From: Mangrovimonas spongiae | GTDB lineage: Bacteria > Bacteroidota > Bacteroidia > Flavobacteriales > Flavobacteriaceae | Assembly: GCF_003944795.1 (NCBI RefSeq) | Contig: NZ_RWBG01000002.1 | Location: 372,001 to 436,000 of the forward strand | DNA: 64,000 nt | Reading direction: 5' to 3' | Shown here: positions 1 to 8,431 of the stretch, piece by piece | How the letters are laid out: each line of letters begins with the position of its first letter | Position numbering within the stretch: position 1 is the first letter of the stretch | The notes under the pieces: model-generated | The model's input: only the letters and a program-made list of their open reading frames with translations | The model's database searches: none | Told to the model about the DNA's origin: nothing | Translations under genes and position numbers: made by a program

Positions 1-468
1 GAACTTAACTCCTACATTGGACTTATTAGAGATCAGGACATTGCCCCAAGATATAAAGACTTACTTACCCAAATTCAAGATCGCTTATTTACATTAGGCG
101 CTATTTTGGCTACCGACCCTGAAAAAGCCACCTTGAAAAACGGTAAAGAACGTTTAAATATTCCTAAAATTTCTGAGGCTGATATTACTTTGTTAGAAAC
201 CGAAATGGATACCATGAACGATGCCTTACCTCCTATGACGCATTTTGTGCTACCAGGAGGTCATCAAACGGTGTCATTCTGTCACATTACACGTTGTGTT
301 TGTAGACGTGCCGAACGTTTAGCCACAGCATTACACGAATTGGAACCCATTGATACGCATGTTTTAATGTACTTAAACCGTCTTTCTGACTACCTTTTTG
401 TATTGGCACGAAAGTTGACACATGACTTAAACGCCGAGGAAATTAAGTGGATTCCTGAGAAATCATAA
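1..468 (+). CDS. ATP:cob(I)alamin adenosyltransferase (PduO type), 5'-truncated
   Basis: The reading frame is open from the first base, so the N-terminus lies outside the window. The 155 visible codons begin with ELNSYIGL, the conserved stretch after the nucleotide-binding N-terminus of PduO-type enzymes. They continue with VLPGG and VCRRAER, the helix that carries the active-site arginines. The family transfers the adenosyl group of ATP to cob(I)alamin, making adenosylcobalamin in the cytoplasm, usually for methylmalonyl-CoA mutase. The mutase chaperone MeaB is encoded at 8.4 kb, which fits that use. A TTG at 106 could pass for a start, but the conserved frame clearly continues upstream. Family assignment is secure. 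The physiological partner is inferred. Confidence 0.93.
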   Translation, partial: ELNSYIGLIRDQDIAPRYKDLLTQIQDRLFTLGAILATDPEKATLKNGKERLNIPKISEADITLLETEMDTMNDALPPMTHFVLPGGHQTVSFCHITRCVCRRAERLATALHELEPIDTHVLMYLNRLSDYLFVLARKLTHDLNAEEIKWIPEKS

Positions 469-552
469 TCCATTAAAAATCAAATTATTTCCAAAAAATT
501 CCTTGGAAACGACACGTTCTTTGTATTATTGAGTAAATAATTCAATTTTTTC

Positions 553-582
553 TTGACTTTTTAACGTAAAAATTTATTTTTG
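553..582 (+). promoter_or_regulatory. Bacteroidota-type promoter for the DUF2795 gene
   Basis: TTG at 553-555 and TATTTTTG at 575-582 are 19 bases apart, matching the Bacteroidota housekeeping consensus TTG-N19-21-TAnnTTTG. Transcription would begin near 587-590, about 17 bases before the ATG at 606. No Shine-Dalgarno sequence follows, as is usual in this phylum. Confidence 0.8.
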
Positions 583-605
583 CAAAAATTTAAAACGAAT
601 TACAA

Positions 606-827
606 ATGTATTGGACATTAGAATTAGCATCCTACTTAAGTGATGCTCCTTGGCCAGCTACTAAAGATGAGCTGATTGATTATTCTATCAGGACTGGAGC
701 CCCACTTGAAGTAGTAGAAAACCTTCAATCTATAGAAGATGAAGGTGATCAATACGAATCGATCCAGGAAATCTGGCCGGACTATCCAACAGATGAAGAT
801 TACCTCTGGAACGAGGACGAATATTAA
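606..827 (+). CDS. DUF2795 domain protein
   Basis: A 73-residue acidic protein beginning MYWTLELASYL. It has the DUF2795 core in which a short helix (SYLSDAPWPATKDELIDYS) is followed by a variable acidic tail rich in Asp, Glu and Tyr. The family is small, cytoplasmic and without an assigned biochemical role. In flavobacteria a copy often lies just upstream of secA, as here. The gene has its own promoter (553-582) and its own terminator (837-873), so it is probably a single-gene unit and not part of a secA operon. Family assignment is good; function is unknown. Confidence 0.85.
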   Translation: MYWTLELASYLSDAPWPATKDELIDYSIRTGAPLEVVENLQSIEDEGDQYESIQEIWPDYPTDEDYLWNEDEY

Positions 828-836
828 ATATGAAAA

Positions 837-873
837 CAACAAAAAAGTCTCTCTAAGGAGACTTTTTTTGTTG
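837..873 (+). terminator. Rho-independent terminator after the DUF2795 gene
   Basis: An A-rich left arm ending AGTCTC (to 851) pairs with GAGACT (858-863) across a 6-base loop and runs into seven T. The flanking A and T tracts extend the stem. It lies 10 bases after the DUF2795 stop and separates that gene from secA. Confidence 0.85.
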
Positions 874-975
874 CACAGTATATCAACAAAAAATTGTTTC
901 TTTTTTAACTACAAAAAGAAGCATATAACATATGGGCATTAACCAATAGGGAACCTGCCTTAAAACATAACACAC

Positions 976-3900
976 ATGAGTTTTTTAGATTCAGTATTAA
1001 AACTGTTTGTCGGAGACAAATCCAAACAAGACGTTAAGGCTATTATGCCTATCGTAACTAAAATAAAATCTTTCGAAAGCGCTATGGAAGGCTTATCTCA
1101 CGATGAGTTAAGAGCCAAAACCGAGTACTTTAAAACAAAAATTACCGAAGCCAGGCAACCATTTAACGAGACTATAGACAGTCTTCTAAAAGATATAGAA
1201 GCGACTGAAGATATAGATAAACGCGATGAGATTTATCAAGAAATCGACAAAGTTAAAGATGATATTTATACTGCTACGGAAGCCGTTTTAAACGACATCC
1301 TTCCTGAAGCTTTTGCTGTAGTTAAAGAAACTGCTAAGCGTTTTGCTAATAACACGTCTTTAACCGTATCGGCTACAGCTTTCGACAGAGAATTATCGGG
1401 CGATAAAACATACGTTGCTCTAGAAGATGATAAAGCCATTTGGGCCAACTCTTGGGATGCTGCTGGAAAACCTATTACTTGGGACATGGTTCATTACGAT
1501 GTTCAGTTAATAGGCGGTGTGGCGATGCACCAAGGTAAAATTGCCGAAATGCAAACTGGTGAAGGTAAAACTTTAGTGGCCACATTACCTGTTTATCTTA
1601 ATGCTTTAGCGGGCAAAGGCGTGCACTTAGTTACCGTAAACGATTACTTAGCAAAACGTGATAGCGCGTGGATGGCACCTATTTTTGAGTTTCATGGATT
1701 AACTGTAGATTGTATAGATTACCATAAACCTAACTCGGCAGCACGTAAAAAAGCTTATAACGCCGATATTACCTACGGAACAAATAACGAGTTTGGATTT
1801 GATTACCTACGCGATAACATGTCGCACTCACCAGACGATTTAGTACAACGTCCACATCACTTTGCTATTGTGGATGAGGTGGATTCGGTATTAATTGATG
1901 ATGCACGTACACCGTTAATTATCTCTGGCCCTATACCAAAAGGCGATCGCCATGAATTTAATGAGCTTAAACCTAAAGTAGATGATATTGTTACCGTACA
2001 ACGCAAGTATTTAACAGGAGTTCTTGCAGAAGCCAAAAAACTTATTGCCGAAGGCGATACCAAAGAAGGAGGTTTCCAATTGTTACGTGTTTACCGAGGT
2101 ATCCCAAAAAATAAAGCGTTAATTAAGTTTTTAAGTGAAGAAGGTGTGAAGCAACTCCTTCAAAAAACCGAAAACTTTTACATGCAGGACAACAACCGCG
2201 AAATGCCAAAAGTTGATGAAGCCCTGTATTATGTTATTGACGAAAAGAATAATCAAATTGAATTAACCGATAAAGGTGTCGATTACCTTTCTGGCGCAGA
2301 CGATCCTAACTTCTTTGTAATGCCAGAAATAGGTATGGAAATCTCTCGAATAGAAAGTCAAAACTTATCTAAAGAAGAAGAAGCCGAAGCTAAAGAAGAT
2401 TTATTCCGCGATTTTGGAGTAAAATCTGAACGTATTCACACCCTTAATCAATTGCTTAAAGCCTATGCCCTATTTGAAAAAGACATTCAATACGTGGTTA
2501 TGGACAACAAGGTTATGATTGTTGATGAGCAAACGGGTCGTATTATGGATGGGCGTCGTTATAGCGATGGGTTGCACCAAGCTATCGAAGCCAAAGAAAA
2601 TGTAAAAATTGAAGCCGCTACCCAAACATTTGCCACAGTAACCTTACAGAATTACTTTAGAATGTATCGCAAACTATCTGGTATGACTGGTACAGCCGTT
2701 ACCGAAGCTGGCGAATTCTGGGAAATCTACGAATTAGATGTGGTAGAAATTCCTACCAACAAACCTATTGCTCGTGATGATCGTGAGGATTTAGTATATA
2801 AAACCAAACGCGAAAAATACAATGCCGTGATAGAAGAAGTTACCGCATTGTCGCAAGCAGGTCGTCCTGTATTAATAGGAACAACCTCTGTAGAAATTAG
2901 TGAGTTACTAGGTAAAATGTTAAGCATAAGAAAAGTTCCTCACAACGTATTAAACGCCAAATTACATAAAAAAGAGGCCGATATTGTTGCCGAAGCTGGT
3001 CGCCCAGGACAGGTAACTATTGCGACCAATATGGCGGGACGTGGTACCGATATTAAATTAAGCGACGAGGTAAAAGCCGCTGGTGGTTTAGCCATTATAG
3101 GTACCGAGCGTCACGATTCTAGACGTGTAGATAGACAGTTACGTGGTCGTGCAGGACGTCAAGGAGATCCAGGGAGTTCGCAATTCTATGTGTCTTTAGA
3201 AGACAACCTAATGCGTTTATTTGGTAGTGAGCGTATTGCCAAAATGATGGACCGCATGGGACTTGAAGAAGGCGAAGTCATTCAACATTCTATGATTTCA
3301 AAATCTATAGAACGTGCCCAAAAGAAAGTTGAAGAAAACAACTTTGGTGTTCGTAAACGTTTACTAGAATATGATGATGTCATGAACTCGCAACGTGAAG
3401 TGGTTTACAAACGTCGTTACCATGCCTTATTTGGTGAGCGCTTACGTGTGGATTTAGCCAATATGATTTACGATACTTCCGAAGCTCTGGCAGAAGGTAA
3501 TAAAGCGGTTAACGACTTTAAGAATTTCGAGTTTGAATTAATTCGTTATTTCTCAATGAGTTCTCCAATTACCGAAGCCGAATTTGCTAAAAAATCACCT
3601 CAAGAAATTGCTGGTATTATTTATAAAGCTGCTTTTGAACACTATCGTACCAAAATGACACGCAATGCTGAATTAGCATTCCCGGTGATTAAAAATGTAT
3701 ATGAAAACCAAAGTGATAAATTTAAGCGTATTGTTGTACCATTTACCGATGGTGTAAAAACGCTACAAGTAGTTACCGATTTAGAAAAAGCTTACGAAAC
3801 CGAAGGTAAACAACTTATTACCGATTTTGAAAAGAATATTACACTAGCGATTATAGACGATTCTTGGAAAACGCATTTACGTAAAATGGACGAATTAAAG

Positions 3901-4332
3901 CAATCTGTTCAGTTAGCGGTGCATGAGCAAAAAGATCCGCTTTTAATCTATAAGTTTGAAGCTTTTGAATTGTTTAAGAGTATGATTGATCAAGTAAACA
4001 AAGATGTAATTTCATTCTTATTTAAAGGTGAGCTTCCAACCGAAGACACCAATGCTATTAGCGAAGCCAAGCAAACACGTAAAAAAGAGCAATTAGAAAC
4101 TTCTAAAGAAGACATTCCTAATATGGATGAACGCGCTGCTCAAAATCGTGCTGCTGGAAATACCCAACAGCAAACAGAACCAGTAGAAACTATTATTCGT
4201 GACAAACCAAAAATTGGAAGAAACGATCGTGTAACCATTAAACACGTTATGAGTGGCGAAAATAAAACCCTAAAATACAAGCAAGCCATTCCTTTAATAG
4301 AAAAAGGCGATTGGGTTTTAATAGAAGAATAA
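976..4332 (+). CDS. secA: Preprotein translocase ATPase SecA
   Basis: A 1118-residue SecA, the motor that pushes unfolded preproteins through SecYEG. Walker A is at residues 195-199 (GEGKT, preceded by MQT) and the DEVD Walker B box is at 300-303, followed by the [15 protein letters not shown] stretch. The helicase-like second nucleotide-binding domain has [11 protein letters not shown] and the [17 protein letters not shown] motif near residues 690-735. The length is about 200 residues more than E. coli SecA (901) and typical of Bacteroidota, with insertions around residues 330-480. The C-terminus ends GDWVLIEE and has no CxC...CH SEC-C zinc motif. An acidic, Gln-rich linker precedes a short basic tail. 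The start is the first ATG after the upstream terminator. The gene converges with the minus-strand M23 gene, with only 7 bases between the stops. Confidence 0.98.
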   Translation: MSFLDSVLKLFVGDKSKQDVKAIMPIVTKIKSFESAMEGLSHDELRAKTEYFKTKITEARQPFNETIDSLLKDIEATEDIDKRDEIYQEIDKVKDDIYTATEAVLNDILPEAFAVVKETAKRFANNTSLTVSATAFDRELSGDKTYVALEDDKAIWANSWDAAGKPITWDMVHYDVQLIGGVAMHQGKIAEMQTGEGKTLVATLPVYLNALAGKGVHLVTVNDYLAKRDSAWMAPIFEFHGLTVDCIDYHKPNSAARKKAYNADITYGTNNEFGFDYLRDNMSHSPDDLVQRPHHFAIVDEVDSVLIDDARTPLIISGPIPKGDRHEFNELKPKVDDIVTVQRKYLTGVLAEAKKLIAEGDTKEGGFQLLRVYRGIPKNKALIKFLSEEGVKQLLQKTENFYMQDNNREMPKVDEALYYVIDEKNNQIELTDKGVDYLSGADDPNFFVMPEIGMEISRIESQNLSKEEEAEAKEDLFRDFGVKSERIHTLNQLLKAYALFEKDIQYVVMDNKVMIVDEQTGRIMDGRRYSDGLHQAIEAKENVKIEAATQTFATVTLQNYFRMYRKLSGMTGTAVTEAGEFWEIYELDVVEIPTNKPIARDDREDLVYKTKREKYNAVIEEVTALSQAGRPVLIGTTSVEISELLGKMLSIRKVPHNVLNAKLHKKEADIVAEAGRPGQVTIATNMAGRGTDIKLSDEVKAAGGLAIIGTERHDSRRVDRQLRGRAGRQGDPGSSQFYVSLEDNLMRLFGSERIAKMMDRMGLEEGEVIQHSMISKSIERAQKKVEENNFGVRKRLLEYDDVMNSQREVVYKRRYHALFGERLRVDLANMIYDTSEALAEGNKAVNDFKNFEFELIRYFSMSSPITEAEFAKKSPQEIAGIIYKAAFEHYRTKMTRNAELAFPVIKNVYENQSDKFKRIVVPFTDGVKTLQVVTDLEKAYETEGKQLITDFEKNITLAIIDDSWKTHLRKMDELKQSVQLAVHEQKDPLLIYKFEAFELFKSMIDQVNKDVISFLFKGELPTEDTNAISEAKQTRKKEQLETSKEDIPNMDERAAQNRAAGNTQQQTEPVETIIRDKPKIGRNDRVTIKHVMSGENKTLKYKQAIPLIEKGDWVLIEE

Positions 4333-4339
4333 ACCTATA

Positions 4340-5029
4340 TTATAAGTTTAATAACACATTAGGATCTGGACAGTTACTTTTAAACTTGTCCAGATTTTTT
4401 TTGCTACAAACGCCTGGATAATCACCTTTATAGTCTGCAATATCTCGAATAATTTGAAAATGGAGATGTGGCGCATAATCGCCATTAACCTCTGCGGTTC
4501 CTAAGGAAGCAAAAGCTTCCCCTTGTTGAATAATATCGCCTTGTTTAATACCTTTAATAGACTCTAAGCTTAAGTGACCATAGAGAGTAAAAAACACCTG
4601 ATTTTCTATAGTATGTTTTAAAATTATGGTTGGTCCATAATCGCCATAATTCGTATTATTATTAAAACTATGTATCGTGGCGTCTAATGGTGCATAAATA
4701 GCTTCTCCGGCATCTAGCCAAAAATCGACACCAAGATGTATGTTGCGCTCCATATTATTACTAGAAGGGTTAAAATAACCGCTTCGTTTATAAATATTTC
4801 GTTGCTCTAAATAACCGCCGTAAGCTACTTTAGCTTGATGTGATTTTAAATATGATTGTATAAATTTTTCCCAATCTGAAGATGACGCTATATTAAAGGT
4901 ATTTAGCTGAGGATTGGTTTGGGAAAGGTTAATTGGAACATACGCACTTGGCTTTATGTTAGGGCTTAAAACAGAATGCGTTTTCCAACTTAATTGCTTT
5001 AAAAATGTGTTGAATGTAGATGGATTCAT
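4340..5029 (-). CDS. Stand-alone M23-family metallopeptidase-like protein, no signal peptide
   Basis: A 229-residue protein with a complete LytM/M23 zinc site: H98 and D102 (HLGVD), H152 (LYGHLS) and the HLH pair H188/H190. M23 enzymes cut peptide crosslinks in peptidoglycan, but I see no signal peptide or membrane segment at the N-terminus. The surrounding motifs (DYGPTIILKH, the APHLHFQ segment, GDYPGVC and the C-terminal CPDPN) resemble the M23-like domain found inside large phosphotransferase-M23-aminotransferase class III fusions more than secreted hydrolases. That resemblance is from memory. The gene lies 20 bases after the secreted helical protein and in the same direction, so it may be the last gene of the ECF sigma operon. 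The zinc fold is secure; location and substrate are open. Confidence 0.85.
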   Translation of the reverse strand: MNPSTFNTFLKQLSWKTHSVLSPNIKPSAYVPINLSQTNPQLNTFNIASSSDWEKFIQSYLKSHQAKVAYGGYLEQRNIYKRSGYFNPSSNNMERNIHLGVDFWLDAGEAIYAPLDATIHSFNNNTNYGDYGPTIILKHTIENQVFFTLYGHLSLESIKGIKQGDIIQQGEAFASLGTAEVNGDYAPHLHFQIIRDIADYKGDYPGVCSKKNLDKFKSNCPDPNVLLNL

Positions 5030-5049
5030 ACATTCAAAAGTAAGAAAAA

Positions 5050-6567
5050 CTATTGCATAATCACCTCGCTAAATTTAGCATTTACAACAATAGTTTTGTA
5101 GCTACTTAAATTACCTGTAGAAAAACTTGCCACATTGTCATTATTACTATTTTGAGGGTGTAGTAATCTTGAGTGCATGCCTTTATATTGTAAATTGAAG
5201 TCTGTTTCAGGTAAACGCAATAAGGCATCACTATTTTCTAAAGTAATATTAATGTTATTAAAGCCACTATCTATATTCCCTATATTTAAATCGCCAAAAC
5301 TACCATCAATAATAGCATTTCCTTTAATAGTTCCTAAATCTATATTTGAGGAGTTTGCACTTAACACCAACCTATTGGCTTGATTAATACTTGCTTGCTC
5401 TACAAAATTTAGAAATAATTCGCCTGCTTCCCAAGTTGTAATGTCTACCGGGGCATAAGAAACATTGATGGAAGTGTTACTTCCATCAATGCTACTTGCT
5501 AATAAGGCTGTATGCGATAAATTAGCCTTTACGTTATTTATGTTGGCTGCAAATTTTAGTTCGCCATGCCTAACATTTATATTTAACTTTGCTTTTTTAG
5601 GCATTTTTATTTTAATGGTTTTCTTTATACCATCGTTTGTCCCATTAAATTGTTGTATTCTTGCTTTTCTTCTAGCTTCGTTTGCTTTTTGTCTAGCTTT
5701 CATTCTTACCTCAGCATGCTCTTGGCGTTCTTTTATAGCTTGTTCTCTAGCTTTGTGTCGCTTTTCAAAAGCTGCTTGACGCTCTTCTATACGCTTTGCT
5801 TTTTGTTCCATTTGCTTTTCAAAACGTTCTCCCCAAGCTGCCATTTCTTTTTCAAATTTCTCACCAAATTCTTCGCCAAATTTTTCACCCCAAGCTTCCA
5901 TTTTTTTCTCAAACTCTTTCATTTTAGGACTATTCTCCCATTCTTTAGCCCAAGCTTCCATTTTTCTAGCGTATTCTTCGCCGTATTTTTCGCCATACTC
6001 TTCACCCCATTTTTCTAGGTAAGCTTCGCCTTCTTTTTGGTATTTATCATAATCGAAACCTTTTCCTGCCATACCTTCTGGAAGTTCTGGTAATGGCGGT
6101 ACCGATGGTATTTCTGGCATATCGGGTACTGGTGGCATTTCTGATAAAAGTAACGACTCTAACAAGGGTTCTACTATAGGAATTTCGGCCAACTCCATTT
6201 CCATAACACGAAGCGCATCTGTATAGGAATCATCAAATAAAACTAAACTCTCGTCCCAAGACCCTAATTCACCTAATGTAACAATACTTACTTTAGATTT
6301 TGAGGCATCGATATCCAGCCCCCAAGACTCTAGAAATTTACGTAATTCGGTTTCTGAAAGTTTATCGCTTTCAATATAGGCTTCAATTTCTATAATATCT
6401 CTATTCCATGTGTCTATTTCTAGATTGGTATAACTAGTGTTTAAATCAATAACCACATCATCATTAACATTAATAGATTGGGAGACTTTCTCCAGTTTTT
6501 GTTGCGCCATGGCACTTGATATAAAAAGTACCAAGCTATATGTTATTATTTTAGTTAAAAATTGCAT
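5050..6567 (-). CDS. Secreted DUF4097-like protein interrupted by a Pro-rich hinge and a long charged helix
   Basis: A 505-residue protein I cannot assign to a named family with certainty. Residues 1-22 are a signal peptide (cleavage after AMA or AQQ). Residues 24-110 are a beta-rich segment with the DLNTSYTNLEIDTW pattern of DUF4097-type putative adhesins. Residues 145-164 are a Pro-rich hinge. Residues 170-305 are an almost unbroken Glu/Lys/Arg-rich helix with aromatic residues every fourth position and a 39-residue duplication. Residues 315-505 return to beta-rich, Asn/Ser-rich repeats of the DUF4097 kind. It is translated 4 bases after the anti-sigma gene, so it probably belongs to the regulon of that sigma factor. 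An envelope or stress-sensing role is inferred from the locus only. Confidence 0.8.
   Translation of the reverse strand: MQFLTKIITYSLVLFISSAMAQQKLEKVSQSINVNDDVVIDLNTSYTNLEIDTWNRDIIEIEAYIESDKLSETELRKFLESWGLDIDASKSKVSIVTLGELGSWDESLVLFDDSYTDALRVMEMELAEIPIVEPLLESLLLSEMPPVPDMPEIPSVPPLPELPEGMAGKGFDYDKYQKEGEAYLEKWGEEYGEKYGEEYARKMEAWAKEWENSPKMKEFEKKMEAWGEKFGEEFGEKFEKEMAAWGERFEKQMEQKAKRIEERQAAFEKRHKAREQAIKERQEHAEVRMKARQKANEARRKARIQQFNGTNDGIKKTIKIKMPKKAKLNINVRHGELKFAANINNVKANLSHTALLASSIDGSNTSINVSYAPVDITTWEAGELFLNFVEQASINQANRLVLSANSSNIDLGTIKGNAIIDGSFGDLNIGNIDSGFNNINITLENSDALLRLPETDFNLQYKGMHSRLLHPQNSNNDNVASFSTGNLSSYKTIVVNAKFSEVIMQ
5821..6009 (-). repeat. Tandem 39-codon duplication in the charged helix
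   Basis: Within the 505-residue protein, residues 187-206 and 226-245 align at an offset of exactly 39. W187/W226, Y191/F230, Y195/F234, Y199/F238, M203/M242 and W206/W245 correspond, with GEE or GEK triplets between the aromatics. The DNA copies have diverged, so this is an old duplication selected at protein level. Confidence 0.8.
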
Positions 6568-6571
6568 GATT

Positions 6572-7144
6572 TTAAATTGTTTTTTGACTGTTGTTTGAAA
6601 GTGTTTCTAATTGATCTTTTAAACGATATAACAGATTAAGACGCATTTTAAGATTATTAATCAAGGCATTTACAGTAAACTCATTGGGACCATTTTTAGT
6701 TAACTCCTCGGACAGTTTTTTGTATTCTTGATTAAGTGCTTCTAAGCGTACGATATAGCCATCAAATAATGCTTTATTTTCTGATGTTACTTTAACCTTA
6801 GACAGCTCATAATTTATACTTGCTAAATAGTAATCTTCTATTTTTTTTAGGTCTGGCGATACATCGCCTAGTGTTTTTTCTGTTTGTAACTCCTTATTAG
6901 TCGTCTCTGCTACAGTATTCTCAATAGGCTTATCAGATGAAAAAATCATGGTATAACCAATTCCTAAAACAACAACTATACTAGCCGCTATAGACAACCA
7001 ATACCAACGTTTTGATATTGGTGCATCTGCCTCAGGAAATGTGTTGTCTAAACGGGTTAAAAAACGCTTTTCATGACCTTTAGGCATTGTTTCCTGTTCG
7101 TTATTTTGATTGTTTTTTAAAAGTTCTTTAATATCCTGTGCCAT
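6572..7144 (-). CDS. Membrane-anchored anti-sigma factor (putative)
   Basis: A 190-residue protein with a soluble N-terminus (1-46), one transmembrane helix at about 47-68 (WYWLSIAASIVVVLG) and a charged periplasmic part with coiled-coil tendency (about 95-185). The layout and the position directly after an ECF sigma gene, with a 17-base overlap of the coding regions, are those of a single-pass anti-sigma factor that holds its sigma at the membrane. I cannot see a zinc HxxxCxxC anti-sigma motif, so it is not a ZAS-type protein. The overlap suggests coupled translation and a fixed ratio to the sigma factor. The assignment rests mainly on context and topology. Confidence 0.75.
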   Translation of the reverse strand: MAQDIKELLKNNQNNEQETMPKGHEKRFLTRLDNTFPEADAPISKRWYWLSIAASIVVVLGIGYTMIFSSDKPIENTVAETTNKELQTEKTLGDVSPDLKKIEDYYLASINYELSKVKVTSENKALFDGYIVRLEALNQEYKKLSEELTKNGPNEFTVNALINNLKMRLNLLYRLKDQLETLSNNSQKTI

Positions 7145-7679
7145 GTGTTTTAAGTTTTAAACTGTTTTGCAACTTTTTCTTACCTCGCGATAACTGTGTT
7201 CTTGATGTGACTTCCGAAATATTTAATATACTAGCAATCTCTTGATGATCGTACCCCTCTATTAAATACAACATAACCACAAACCTATACTTATCGGGTA
7301 AATCTTCTATTGCGTGTTTAACATCCTGTACTGTTATATCGTCATTTACTAACCATTTGTCATCTATTTCGGTATCGACCACTTTAAGGTGCCCTTCATC
7401 CAACTGTAATAGTTGGTGCTTTTTAGCTTTTAGGGCATCGATACAAGTATTAATGACAATACGTTTTAACCAAGCACCAAAAGTGACTTCTGCTTCGAAT
7501 TGATGTAATCTTGAAAACGCTTTTATAAACGCTTCTTGGACAGCATCTTCTGCTTCTGCTTCATGTTTTAAAAACCTACACGCCACAATATACATACCAT
7601 TGCAGTACTGGTTGTATAACTGCATTTGTGCCATACGGTTATTTTGTTTGCATTTTGCTATAAGCTGCTCTTGAAGCAT
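7128..7679 (-). CDS. ECF-family RNA polymerase sigma factor
   Basis: A 183-residue sigma factor with only regions 2 and 4. Region 2 covers residues 22-86, including the DAVQEAFIKAF -10 recognition helix (45-55) and FGAWLKRIVINTC. Region 4 covers 122-172, with the helix-turn-helix HQEIASILNISE (145-156) followed by SRTQLSRGKKKL. Such factors direct RNA polymerase to a small regulon when released from the anti-sigma factor encoded next. The gene leads a minus-strand set of sigma, anti-sigma, secreted helical protein and M23-like protein. A 9-bp inverted repeat lies 40 bases upstream. I see no clean TAnnTTTG box, so the promoter may be recognised by the sigma factor itself. Confidence 0.93.
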   Translation of the reverse strand: MLQEQLIAKCKQNNRMAQMQLYNQYCNGMYIVACRFLKHEAEAEDAVQEAFIKAFSRLHQFEAEVTFGAWLKRIVINTCIDALKAKKHQLLQLDEGHLKVVDTEIDDKWLVNDDITVQDVKHAIEDLPDKYRFVVMLYLIEGYDHQEIASILNISEVTSRTQLSRGKKKLQNSLKLKTHGTGY

Positions 7680-7718
7680 GCGCTACTTTTTGGTTTCTTG
7701 ATTAGTTCACTTTAAAGA

Positions 7719-7740
7719 CGACACAAAAACCTTTGTGTTG
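7719..7740. promoter_or_regulatory. Inverted repeat upstream of the ECF sigma gene
   Basis: ACACAAA (721-727 of the 7.7 kb block) and TTTGTGT (7732-7738) flank AACC, and the arms extend by a C-G and a G-T pair. The repeat lies 40 bases upstream of the sigma factor ATG and within the divergent spacer towards the DUF2911 gene. No T tract follows, so an operator or a promoter element is more likely than a terminator. Confidence 0.45.
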
Positions 7741-7823
7741 CAAAAAATGTAAAAGTTTTTTAAGTTATTAAAATAATACTAAAGATTTAGACGTTTCCTT
7801 TTTACGAGTAGGAGTTTTCTATT

Positions 7824-7831
7824 TATCTTTG
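7824..7831 (+). promoter_or_regulatory. -7 element TATCTTTG for the DUF2911-meaB unit
   Basis: A perfect TAnnTTTG box. Transcription would start near 7836-7840, which leaves about 17 bases to the ATG at 7856. No clear TTG is found 19-21 bases upstream. The TTG at 7829 that could be read as a start codon is the end of this box. Confidence 0.65.
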
Positions 7832-7855
7832 ATTGCTTTAATTAATCCAATATTT

Positions 7856-8431
7856 ATGAATAGGTTTTTGAAATGGGTTTTATGGGTATTGCTCCTTGTT
7901 GCTGTTGGGGTTTTCCTATATTCTTATTTTATTGATGATAGTTTATTAAGCAAACGTTTAAGTCCTAAAGACACCGTTTCTTTTGCAAAAAATGATTTAA
8001 AGTTACAAGTGTTTTATAACCGTCCTTCCAAACGTGGGCGTGATATTTTTGGCGGTTTAGTCCCTTATAAAAAAGTATGGCGTACAGGCGCAAACGAAGC
8101 GACAACTTTCGAAACCAATCAAGCGTTAAATATAAAAGGGGATTCGCTTCCAGTTGGGAAATATACGTTATGGACTATTCCTAACGACTCCACTTGGCAT
8201 GTGATGTTTAACTCCAAACAATATCCTTGGGGTGTTGATATGGAGATGAACCCAATGCGCAACCCTAATTTCGATCTTATTAATATTGAAGTTCCTGTTG
8301 AAAAAATTAATACTACTGTAGAACAATTTACTATAGGTTTTGATAATGCATTAGACGATTTATCTTTAACGATGGTTTGGGATAATGTAAAAATAGCTGT
8401 TCCTTTATCTAAGTTTGGCGAAGAAAAATAA
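7856..8431 (+). CDS. DUF2911 membrane-anchored protein
   Basis: A 191-residue protein with an N-terminal transmembrane helix (residues 5-24, KWVLWVLLLVAVGVF) and a DUF2911 domain outside the membrane. The conserved VWRTGANEATTFE and LPVGKYTLWTIP stretches of that family are present. DUF2911 is common in Bacteroidota and has no established activity. I chose ATG 7856 over the TTG at 7829 because the TTG is part of the promoter -7 box, so it cannot be in the transcript. The last 17 bases overlap the start of meaB, suggesting coupled translation. Confidence 0.85.
   Translation: MNRFLKWVLWVLLLVAVGVFLYSYFIDDSLLSKRLSPKDTVSFAKNDLKLQVFYNRPSKRGRDIFGGLVPYKKVWRTGANEATTFETNQALNIKGDSLPVGKYTLWTIPNDSTWHVMFNSKQYPWGVDMEMNPMRNPNFDLINIEVPVEKINTTVEQFTIGFDNALDDLSLTMVWDNVKIAVPLSKFGEEK

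Noticed and set aside
739-942. Open frame overlapping the end of the DUF2795 gene
   Set aside because: It runs through the terminator hairpin at 837-873 and has low-complexity Lys-rich sequence.
5821-6009. CRISPR-like or satellite-like repetition
   Set aside because: The repetition is in the reading frame and at protein level, the DNA copies are diverged, and there are no unique spacers.
5465-6018. Two open plus-strand frames opposite the charged-helix gene (5465-5779 and 5650-6018) with Phe/Ser/His-rich repeats
   Set aside because: They are antisense shadows of the repetitive Glu/Lys codons. No promoter, start context or domain supports them.
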